A stretch of DNA of 5,679 nt, taken from Chamaesiphon sp. (lineage in GTDB: Bacteria; Cyanobacteriota; Cyanobacteriia; Cyanobacteriales; Chamaesiphonaceae). Each line of letters opens with the position of its first letter. Position 1 is the stretch's first letter. Shown piece after piece: positions 1 to 5,316 of this stretch. The position numbers and the translations under genes were made by a program. The DNA lies in the NCBI GenBank assembly GCA_020059425.1, contig JAGVCD010000241.1:1-5679 (forward strand), given 5' to 3'. Below the pieces are notes generated by a model. It was given only the letters and a program-made list of their open reading frames with translations. It was not told where the DNA came from and searched no databases.

Positions 1-564
1 GTTGGTGGGATGCTCGACTCCAGCCCGAATTTTGGTGACTAATTGCTGGGCATAAACTGACATAAAGTCCCGCGCCGTAATTTGACCAGGAGCAGCAGCC
101 ACCGTAAAACTATCGGCTGTAGCTAAGGCCAAAATGGCGGTAATATCTTTTTTTTGCAGACCGCCTTGCGCCGTAAAAAACTTTAAACCGTTGCGATTAA
201 AGGGTAAATGGCTAGCCGTCAGCATAATCGCGCCATCGCACTCAAAACCAGATGTAATCGTACTCATAAACATGGCTGGCGTGGAAGCCAGTTCAAAGTT
301 ATAGACGTGGCTACCCAGAGAGGTGATGCCTTCCGCCACCGCTTGCATTAAAGCTGGCCCGGAGAGGCGACTATCCCGTCCGATGGCGATCGTTATTTCT
401 GTACTAGACTTATTAATTTTTTGCGCTAGCCAAGTAGCAAAGGATTGGCCAAGGATGGTGGCAATAGCTGGAGTAAGATTGACCTGTTCACCGGGCACGC
501 CCTCTAAGGCCACCCCGCGAATATCTGAACCATTTTGGAGTTGTCCCCAGTTAAAGTTTTCCAT
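1..564 (-). CDS. Phosphoglucomutase/phosphomannomutase, N-terminal part (cut by window edge)
   Basis: This is the first 188 codons of an alpha-D-phosphohexomutase, the cytosolic Mg-dependent enzyme that interconverts hexose 1- and 6-phosphates (glucose and/or mannose). The frame runs off the left edge with no stop. Visible motifs are GSDIRG (residues 12-17), the domain 1 motif IGRDSRLSGPAL (61-72), and the active-site phosphoserine loop TASHLP with Ser118 followed by NRNGLKFF (123-130). Domain 1 is therefore complete and domain 2 has begun. The metal-binding DGDxD loop and the sugar-recognition loop of later domains lie outside the window, so glucose versus mannose preference cannot be judged. 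The ATG at 564 is 2 bp after the sbcD stop, with no room for a separate promoter, so the gene is probably translated in coupling with sbcD. Family assignment is secure; symbols such as manB or pgm would be guesses. Confidence 0.9.
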   Translation of the reverse strand, partial: MENFNWGQLQNGSDIRGVALEGVPGEQVNLTPAIATILGQSFATWLAQKINKSSTEITIAIGRDSRLSGPALMQAVAEGITSLGSHVYNFELASTPAMFMSTITSGFECDGAIMLTASHLPFNRNGLKFFTAQGGLQKKDITAILALATADSFTVAAAPGQITARDFMSVYAQQLVTKIRAGVEHPTN

Positions 565-566
565 GA

Positions 567-1859
567 TTAAGGTGTCGGCGCTGCGGCGATCAATTCCTCT
601 GATAATATATCGTCTTTAGCCAACAAATCTTGAGCAGCAGCCAGCATCGCTGCACTAATATTTTCTAAATCCGGGCGATTATCGAGGTAAGTTGTCAGGG
701 CATCGATCGGACTACTGGCCGTGGCACCTAATTCTGGCAAGCGCGGCTGGTTCAGCTGACTAATCAGCTCAGCTTGAATGGTGTAACTATGGGCAACTTT
801 TAACAGTTCATGAAGCTGAGGATTACTAATTAGCTCGGTCTGTTGGGGGGTGATTTGATAAACCAAACGCACCACTGCATCTTCTAACTGGGCTTTATCG
901 ATCGCCTTCAAAATCAGCGCTTGGGGGTCTTCAGCTTTACTGGCATCTACTTTCACTGTGACAAACGGGCGCACTGGCAAGGGGCAAAACTCCCAGTCCA
1001 CTTGAAAACCTCGATCTACATCAGGGAGTACTTCACAGGCTATAGCCTGAATATCAATCATCACATAGCCCTTATCTTCTTTTTCTTCGCTGAAATCTAC
1101 CCGCTCAATGCTGCCAGGATAGACCACTGGCGGATTATTAGATTTGTTCAGATTTTGATGGCGATGCACATGACCGAGGGCCACGTAGTCAAAACAAGGC
1201 CGGGTCAGCATCGAAACAGGCATACTAAAGCCTTTGCCGACAGCTAATAATTTCTCCGCTCCCAGCTTGGCATTGTCGGCCATCAAATGTCCCAGAAGAA
1301 TGGTTGGCACATTCGGATCAAGCTGGCGGATTTCTCCTTCTAGGGCTGGTTCTAAGCGACTTAGCAGTAAATCATTCACTTCGCTCAAAGATAATTTCTC
1401 CGATTCCGGACGGGTCAATAAGGCCGATCGATTGATCCAAGGAATAGTTAAAACTTGGAGCTGGCCATTACTAGTGTCGATGCGGTGGGTGGTAAGACTG
1501 TCGCCGACAATAATCCCCGGTACCCCTAGAGTGCGGTAAATTGACAAGCTAGCACCGCCCTGTCCTTGGGCATGTTGGTCGTGGTTGCCCACTAACAGAA
1601 TGGTCGGAATCTGGTGGTCGGCGAGTCGCCGAAATTGACTAGCAAAGGCTTCTTGAATATAGGGCGCAGGCGTGGCATCAGGGAAGGCATCGCCGCCAAA
1701 CAACACCACATCCACTGGTTCTTGAATCGCTCGATCGATGCAGGCCGTTAGTGATCGAACAAAGTCTTCTAGACGGGTATTGAGTCCGGTAGTCGGATTC
1801 ACCCGTCCCTGGGCAAAGCCACTGCCCATATGAATGTCAGATAGATGCAGAATTTTCAT
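567..1859 (-). CDS. sbcD: DNA repair exonuclease subunit SbcD (Mre11 family)
   Basis: This is a 430-aa calcineurin-like metallophosphoesterase, the nuclease subunit that acts with the SMC-like ATPase SbcC to open hairpins and trim blocked DNA ends. All Mre11/SbcD metal motifs are visible: DIH (residues 8-10), GGDAFPD (55-61), GNHD (91-94), GH (190-191) and GHVH (229-232). PGSIERVDFSEE (248-259) closes the nuclease domain. The remaining 170 residues are the capping/SbcC-interacting part, with a low-complexity Ala/Pro tail. I start at the ATG at 1859, giving MKILHLSDIH as in relatives; the frame also has a TTG three codons upstream (1868), which I consider less likely. No clear Shine-Dalgarno sequence precedes it. 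A TATAGT at 1880-1875 could be a -10 element, but no good -35 accompanies it. sbcC is not adjacent within this window. The downstream neighbour is the phosphohexomutase, 2 bp away. Confidence 0.95.
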   Translation of the reverse strand: MKILHLSDIHMGSGFAQGRVNPTTGLNTRLEDFVRSLTACIDRAIQEPVDVVLFGGDAFPDATPAPYIQEAFASQFRRLADHQIPTILLVGNHDQHAQGQGGASLSIYRTLGVPGIIVGDSLTTHRIDTSNGQLQVLTIPWINRSALLTRPESEKLSLSEVNDLLLSRLEPALEGEIRQLDPNVPTILLGHLMADNAKLGAEKLLAVGKGFSMPVSMLTRPCFDYVALGHVHRHQNLNKSNNPPVVYPGSIERVDFSEEKEDKGYVMIDIQAIACEVLPDVDRGFQVDWEFCPLPVRPFVTVKVDASKAEDPQALILKAIDKAQLEDAVVRLVYQITPQQTELISNPQLHELLKVAHSYTIQAELISQLNQPRLPELGATASSPIDALTTYLDNRPDLENISAAMLAAAQDLLAKDDILSEELIAAAPTP

Positions 1860-1868
1860 AGCAGCCAA

Positions 1869-2098
1869 ATTTTAACTATATTTGCTAACGATTAGGATCT
1901 TTTTTTGTTTCCATTCAATACCTAGCATTGCATCTACCTCATCTCTGGTTAAATGATTAAACTTGTAGACCATAATCGTTGAGACTAAACCAATTATGAC
2001 ACGTCATCAATCCGAAACGAAGTTTCCTTAAATTCCACCAACAATAACTATAATCAACTAAATCAATTGAATTTTCAGAAAATCAAACTCTAGTACAT
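1869..2098. other. AT-rich intergenic region between folK and sbcD
   Basis: Apart from the nuclease relic, this gap of about 230 bp holds no gene that I can support. Small inverted repeats are visible: ATGAC-AC-GTCAT at 1996-2007, and GAAAC-GAA-GTTTC at 2014-2026. Neither is followed by a run of T in the folK direction, so I do not call a terminator. The region must contain either the sbcD promoter or readthrough from folK; the TATAGT at 1880-1875 is the only -10-like element close to sbcD and it is weak. Confidence 0.5.
1872..2000 (-). pseudogene. Remnant of a DUF2887/Rpn-type nuclease-transposase C-terminal region
   Basis: In the otherwise empty folK-sbcD gap, one minus-strand frame reads without a stop from 2000 to a TAA at 1872-1874. 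It contains TIMVYKFNHLTRDEVDAMLG followed by IEWKQ. This closely resembles the 'YKFpxLSREEIEAMLG...LKQTRVYQEA' segment that I recall near the C-terminus of DUF2887/DUF4351 proteins, which are PD-(D/E)XK 'Rpn family' nuclease-transposases common in cyanobacteria. Two in-frame TGA codons lie just upstream (2004-2009), there is no plausible start, and the text after IEWKQ no longer matches. The rest of the gene is gone, so I call it a decayed relic and not a small gene. The assignment is from memory of the family motif and rests on about 25 residues. Confidence 0.5.
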
Positions 2099-2572
2099 CT
2101 AGACAAAGTCATCACTATAATTGAGCCTCGATCGCAATTCCTCGATCGATACTCCATGCCATAACCAATCCCCAGCAATTTCGGCTAGCGGCACCAACAC
2201 AAAACTGCGATCGGCCATGTAGGGGTGGGGCACTTGCAAGCCAACCGTATCAATTTGCCAGCGACCATAGAGCAGTAAATCCAAATCCAGCGTCCTGGCT
2301 CCCCAATGCACCTGCCGTTCTCGACCAAAATGTTGCTCGATCGATTGCAACACCCCCAACACTTGCCAAGGATTCAAGCTAGTCATAAAAGTGGCACAGC
2401 CGTTCAGGTAATCCGGCTGTGGCGGCCCCACTGGTTTGGTGCAATACCAACAAGAAACCCGAATATTGTTAATTTGGGGAATAGCGCGGAGTTGTTCGAT
2501 CGACTGTTCCAAAATTTGCTGACTAGGGCCCAGGTTACTTCCCAGGCCAATGGCACATGCGATCTCAGTCAT
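2099..2572 (-). CDS. folK: 2-amino-4-hydroxy-6-hydroxymethyldihydropteridine pyrophosphokinase (HPPK)
   Basis: This 157-aa enzyme transfers pyrophosphate from ATP to 6-hydroxymethyl-7,8-dihydropterin, the step before dihydropteroate synthase in folate synthesis (cytosolic). The start AIGLGSNLG (residues 7-15) is the pterin/ATP-side N-terminal motif. KPVGPPQPDYLN (46-57) is the pterin-binding loop. RERQVHWGARTLDLDLLLYG (84-103) is the HPPK signature, with the Mg-binding DLD aspartates at 96 and 98. VPHPYMADRSFVLVPLAEI (114-132) is the C-terminal family motif. The length is normal for a monofunctional HPPK; no FolB or FolP domain is fused. The signature has His-Trp-Gly-Ala where many homologues have Arg-Trp-Gly-Pro, a mild variation. 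The ATG at 2572 lies 6 bp after the pfkA stop, so folK is probably co-transcribed with pfkA. A GGGTG about 12 nt upstream, inside the end of pfkA, is only a poor ribosome-binding site. Confidence 0.95.
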   Translation of the reverse strand: MTEIACAIGLGSNLGPSQQILEQSIEQLRAIPQINNIRVSCWYCTKPVGPPQPDYLNGCATFMTSLNPWQVLGVLQSIEQHFGRERQVHWGARTLDLDLLLYGRWQIDTVGLQVPHPYMADRSFVLVPLAEIAGDWLWHGVSIEELRSRLNYSDDFV

Positions 2573-2578
2573 TTTTTG

Positions 2579-3649
2579 CTAATCACCCAAATATATCCCC
2601 AGACCCCGCGCCGTTTTCACCAAAGTACTCTCTGGATTAACCGCACAATAGAGCGAAATCGCTTGCTGAATCGGTACCGTAATCACCTCTCGTCGCTGCC
2701 AAGCGACCATGTGGTCGTACTTTTCATCGGCAATCAAATCGACCGCCGCTACGCCAAAAGCTGAAGCAATCAAGCGATCGAGTGGCGAGGGCATTCCACC
2801 CCGTTGGGTGTGCCCCAAAACGGTAACTCTGGTTTCAGCACCACTGGCAGCGGCAATTTTAGTCGCTAGATAATGGCCGATACCGCCATAGCGATTATGG
2901 CTAATTTCCACAATCTCACCACATTCAGTCTTCACAGCTTCCGAGACAATAATCAAGGAATAGTTTTTGCCCTGGGACTGGCGGGCGCGAATCCGTTCAC
3001 AGAGATTAGTGACGCTGTAAGGGAGTTCAGGAATGAGAATCACATCGGCGCCACCGGCAATCCCGGCACTGATCGCGATATGACCAGCGTCGCGTCCCAT
3101 GACTTCTAAAATCATGGCACGGGAATGACTTGCGGCAGTAAAATGCAAGCGATCGAGTGCTTCGGTGGCGATATTTACAGCGGTGTCAAAACCGATCGAT
3201 CTTTCGGTAATGCCTACGTCGTTATCAATAGTTTTAGGGATAGCGACTAAATTCATGCCGCCCTGTTGGGCGAGTTTACGCAAAATTGCTAAACTGCCAT
3301 CACCGCCAATTGCCACTAAAGCACTTAAGCCCAACTGGTGATAGCCATCAATAATTTCTTGAGATCGATCGAGTAGTTCACCGTTCTCCATCGGAAAGGC
3401 AAAGGGATCGCCCTTATTGGTGGTACCAAGGAAGGTGCCGCCCATGACCAGCAATCGATCGACCAGCGGAATCGTTAATTCGAGGGCATCGATCGGGCGT
3501 TCCATTAAGCCCTGCGTCGCCCGACTAATCCCCATTACTTGCCAGCCATAGGTATCGATCGCTCGGTGTACGACGGCGCGAATAGCGGCATTGAGGCCAG
3601 CGCAGTCGCCGCCACTGGTGAGGATACCAATTCGTTTCTGGGGTGTCAT
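2579..3649 (-). CDS. pfkA: 6-phosphofructokinase, GGDGS/PKTIDND (mixed group III) type
   Basis: This 356-aa glycolytic enzyme phosphorylates fructose 6-phosphate to fructose 1,6-bisphosphate in the cytosol. Motifs in order: LTSGGDCAGLNAAIRA (residues 10-25), MGGTFLGTTNKG (69-80), nucleotide motif GGDGS (115-119), PKTIDND (138-144) with catalytic Asp142, MGRDAGHIA (184-192), PELP (207-210) and LGHTQRGG (278-285). Gly118, as in ATP enzymes, together with Lys139 where E. coli PfkA has Gly, is the combination of the 'mixed-substrate group III' subfamily. The E. coli GSAR segment that contacts the phosphoryl donor is GTTN here. The true phosphoryl donor therefore cannot be read from sequence. I chose the ATG at 3649 (MTPQKRIGILTSGG); the frame also offers a TTG at 3658. 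No good Shine-Dalgarno sequence precedes either. The end of an IS200/IS605 element lies only about 30 bp upstream. folK follows after 6 bp. Confidence 0.95.
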   Translation of the reverse strand: MTPQKRIGILTSGGDCAGLNAAIRAVVHRAIDTYGWQVMGISRATQGLMERPIDALELTIPLVDRLLVMGGTFLGTTNKGDPFAFPMENGELLDRSQEIIDGYHQLGLSALVAIGGDGSLAILRKLAQQGGMNLVAIPKTIDNDVGITERSIGFDTAVNIATEALDRLHFTAASHSRAMILEVMGRDAGHIAISAGIAGGADVILIPELPYSVTNLCERIRARQSQGKNYSLIIVSEAVKTECGEIVEISHNRYGGIGHYLATKIAAASGAETRVTVLGHTQRGGMPSPLDRLIASAFGVAAVDLIADEKYDHMVAWQRREVITVPIQQAISLYCAVNPESTLVKTARGLGIYLGD

Positions 3650-3678
3650 AGGGATCAAGAGCTTTTATCGAAAATTCA

Positions 3679-3830
3679 TTGAATCCTCCCCCGCTATAAA
3701 AGACGGGAGATTCCGATGAGTGGTTACACGGCTTTTCGGTCGGAGCAATGCTCACCTATCTGGCCATGGCGTTCATCGTAGTTAGCGAATTGCTCTAAGG
3801 GTGGTTGAGCCAGCCTACTTTCATCAAAGA
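3679..3830 (-). ncRNA. Probable omega-RNA (TnpB guide RNA) scaffold overlapping the tnpB 3' end
   Basis: TnpB proteins of the IS200/IS605 family use a guide RNA derived from the right end: its scaffold overlaps the 3' part of tnpB and the terminal hairpin, and its guide is the flanking DNA just outside the element. Here the hairpin at 3681-3713 and the element end near 3679 would be the scaffold's 3' part. The guide would begin at 3678 on the minus strand and run into the pfkA leader. The 5' boundary I give is arbitrary. I see the hairpin directly; the RNA itself is inferred from family knowledge and depends on TnpB being active. Confidence 0.35.
3681..3713 (-). repeat. Subterminal hairpin of the IS right end
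   Basis: On the plus strand GAATC (3681-3685) pairs with GATTC (3709-3713) and TCCC (3687-3690) pairs with GGGA (3705-3708). C3686 is a one-base bulge and the loop spans 3691-3704. Read on the minus strand, the hairpin comes directly after tnpB and its outer arm runs into TTCAA (3683-3679). IS200/IS605 elements carry such imperfect bulged hairpins as TnpA recognition sites, with a short cleavage tetranucleotide such as TCAA at the right end. A run of T is absent, so a transcription terminator is less likely. The exact cleavage position is an inference. Confidence 0.65.
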
Positions 3831-5238
3831 TTACTCGTTCGCAATTTATTTTTGACCGTCGCCATGCCGCTAACAGGATAGATTCCATCCCTGGATACGC
3901 ATTAATCGCATCCTGCAATAACAACTCATTCTCAACAACATATCTAGCTAGAAACGCACTGAATAAATCCCTTTGCATCACAATGCCAGTCTGGTCATGA
4001 TGTACTCTTTCTGACAGGGATTTTTTAATTCTCTTCCCCGTTAGATGAGTTTGAGATAATGCCGTTTTTCTAGTAGAAAACTTGGTGAACGAACCGCCAG
4101 CACTTTCAGCCTTGCGTTTCAGTTCAGATTGAAAAAACCCAGGGGATTTAGCCGCGATAGCTTTTCCATAACGCTTCTGCCATCCTTTTACAGAAACGTT
4201 CTCAGCCTTGATTTGATTACCGTTGCGCAGGATATCATTAACCAACTCACGGTTTTTTGATTTAGAATAAGCCGCTCTACGTCTCTCTAGTTCACGCTTT
4301 TTAGCACTGAGCCTTAGATAGTTTTTCGACTTATTCCACTTGCGCCTACCCTTTTTGACCTTCCCCTTCTTAACTATGGTTTTGCGACCTTTACGACCTT
4401 CCCGATCTGGTTCGTAATTATCAGGATTAGCTACCCGCTGGGAACGCTGCATTTTGCACTGAATTGCGGCTATGTCCTTTTTTAGGACAGGTACTTTTTC
4501 AGCAAATGGTAATAAACCTGCATTTTGGTCACAAACATAGGCAACATTGGAGACATTGAGGTCGATACCTATTTCTCCTTGGGTTACAAAGTTTTCTTTC
4601 TTCTGATAAGGCAAGCCTTCACAGATTAATTGAGCAAACCAGCGTTGTTTTCCATGCAGTTCTCGCTTGAGCAGCCGAACATATTTCACCGTAGAAGATA
4701 GCCCATGCTTCAATACAAGATTTTTCTCATCAATAATACTCTCCAGCTTGAGTTTCCCCCAAACTAATTGATTACTATTCCAGCGAATACCCTGCTTATT
4801 GCTTTTACCCTCCATGCTGTTAAATCTGTTAGGTACCTTGAACCGCACTTTGTTAGCGTAGCCAAACAGCACCTTTTCGCTAGCCTGAAATGCTCTGGTC
4901 GCAAGTTTTTGCCCGGCGGCGGCATCAATCTTAGAGGCAATCCATCCAGCTGCTTTCGCTGTTGTGGCTGCAAACGATTGAAGATCATAATCAGAGTAAC
5001 GATAAGTTTTCTTTGCTAGTTGAAAAGCATCATTGCGCTCTTTCCCTTTGTTCATTTTCTTGGCATGTTGAAATAGTTCAGACTTTCGCACCAAATTCAT
5101 CCGCAGCATTGATTCGTTTAACAGTGCGTTATAAAGCTGCCGACCTGCCTGAAAGCGGGATAGCAATTCAGCTTCGTCTTGACTGCTAACAATCAATGGA
5201 ATTTCGGTTGTGAATGATGGAGTTTTAGCCCGTCCCAA
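3724..5238 (-). CDS. tnpB: TnpB, RNA-guided RuvC-like nuclease of an IS200/IS605 element
   Basis: This is a 504-residue TnpB, long for the family (about 400 is common). The RuvC-like catalytic triad is intact: Asp226 in IGIDLNVSNVAYV (RuvC-I), Glu346 in KAENVSVKGW (RuvC-II) and Asp424 in MQRDLFSAFLARYV (RuvC-III). RuvC-II is followed by SPGFFQSELKRKAESAGG (365-382), the usual helix before the zinc ribbon. The zinc-ribbon region (about 394-420) reads LSQTHLTGKRIKKSLSERVH and HDQTG, with no Cys where CxxC pairs are normally found. A strongly basic stretch (about 281-330) sits between RuvC-I and RuvC-II. Residues 1-220 are the N-terminal nucleic-acid-binding half. The start is TTG at 5238: no in-frame ATG occurs before residue 44, and AAAGGTG lies 7 nt upstream. 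tnpA is divergent, 78 bp away. The protein would cut DNA matching its omega-RNA and so favour retention of the element; activity is not shown by sequence. Confidence 0.9.
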   Translation of the reverse strand: MGRAKTPSFTTEIPLIVSSQDEAELLSRFQAGRQLYNALLNESMLRMNLVRKSELFQHAKKMNKGKERNDAFQLAKKTYRYSDYDLQSFAATTAKAAGWIASKIDAAAGQKLATRAFQASEKVLFGYANKVRFKVPNRFNSMEGKSNKQGIRWNSNQLVWGKLKLESIIDEKNLVLKHGLSSTVKYVRLLKRELHGKQRWFAQLICEGLPYQKKENFVTQGEIGIDLNVSNVAYVCDQNAGLLPFAEKVPVLKKDIAAIQCKMQRSQRVANPDNYEPDREGRKGRKTIVKKGKVKKGRRKWNKSKNYLRLSAKKRELERRRAAYSKSKNRELVNDILRNGNQIKAENVSVKGWQKRYGKAIAAKSPGFFQSELKRKAESAGGSFTKFSTRKTALSQTHLTGKRIKKSLSERVHHDQTGIVMQRDLFSAFLARYVVENELLLQDAINAYPGMESILLAAWRRSKINCERVIFDESRLAQPPLEQFANYDERHGQIGEHCSDRKAV

Positions 5239-5245
5239 TAGTTTT

Positions 5246-5253
5246 CACCTTTT
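5246..5253 (-). promoter_or_regulatory. Ribosome-binding site that supports the tnpB TTG start
   Basis: The minus strand reads AAAGGTG, then AAAACTA, then TTG (5238). A Shine-Dalgarno-like AGG(T)G at a 7-nt spacing, with no alternative ATG for the next 43 codons, is what decides the TTG start. Confidence 0.6.
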
Positions 5254-5269
5254 AAAGTTTACTTGTTCT

Positions 5270-5298
5270 ATGTTAGCATTTTGGTTGACAAATATCAA
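5270..5298 (-). promoter_or_regulatory. Candidate sigma-70-type promoter for tnpB
   Basis: On the minus strand TTGATA (5298-5293) and TAACAT (5275-5270) are separated by exactly 17 bp. They match the -35 and -10 consensus at 5 of 6 and 4 of 6 positions. Transcription would begin near 5263, leaving a leader of about 25 nt containing the AAAGGTG ribosome-binding site. The fit was found by eye in AT-rich DNA, so chance is possible. TATCAA is repeated at 5293-5298 and 5301-5306. Confidence 0.4.
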
Positions 5299-5308
5299 AT
5301 TATCAACC

Positions 5309-5314
5309 GGAGAG
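5309..5314 (+). promoter_or_regulatory. Ribosome-binding site that supports the tnpA GTG start
   Basis: GGAGAG lies directly before the GTG at 5317, with the GGAG core 4 nt from it. The open frame begins after a TAG at 5239 and has no ATG before the conserved YRHNEHSV segment. This ribosome-binding site therefore favours GTG over the upstream TTG codons at 5263 and 5281. Confidence 0.55.
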
Positions 5315-5316
5315 AA

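Noticed and set aside
323..619. 98-aa plus-strand open frame
   Set aside because: It lies antisense to the phosphohexomutase start and the sbcD end, both with clear family motifs; the product shows no recognisable pattern.
921..1539. Two plus-strand open frames of 108 and 101 aa
   Set aside because: Both are antisense to conserved SbcD coding sequence and read as shadow translations.
2014..2026. GAAAC-GAA-GTTTC inverted repeat as a folK terminator
   Set aside because: The stem is only 5 bp and AT-rich, and no T-run follows in the folK direction.
2306..2764. 152-aa plus-strand open frame across folK and pfkA
   Set aside because: It is antisense to two confidently identified genes, with no family motif of its own.
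2873..3109. 78-aa plus-strand open frame
   Set aside because: It is antisense to the pfkA MGRDAG and substrate-binding region, so it is a shadow.
3681..3713. Hairpin as a rho-independent terminator of tnpB
   Set aside because: The stem is not followed by a T-run on the minus strand, and its position and TTCAA flank fit an IS200/IS605 right end better.
3525..3755. 76-aa minus-strand open frame spanning the IS end and the pfkA start
   Set aside because: It reads tnpB and pfkA in the wrong frame (the pfkA N-terminus out of register); it has no homology that I recognise and no ribosome-binding site.
4764..5189. Three small frames on both strands inside tnpB
   Set aside because: They overlap the tnpB N-terminal half in other frames; low complexity and no start signals.
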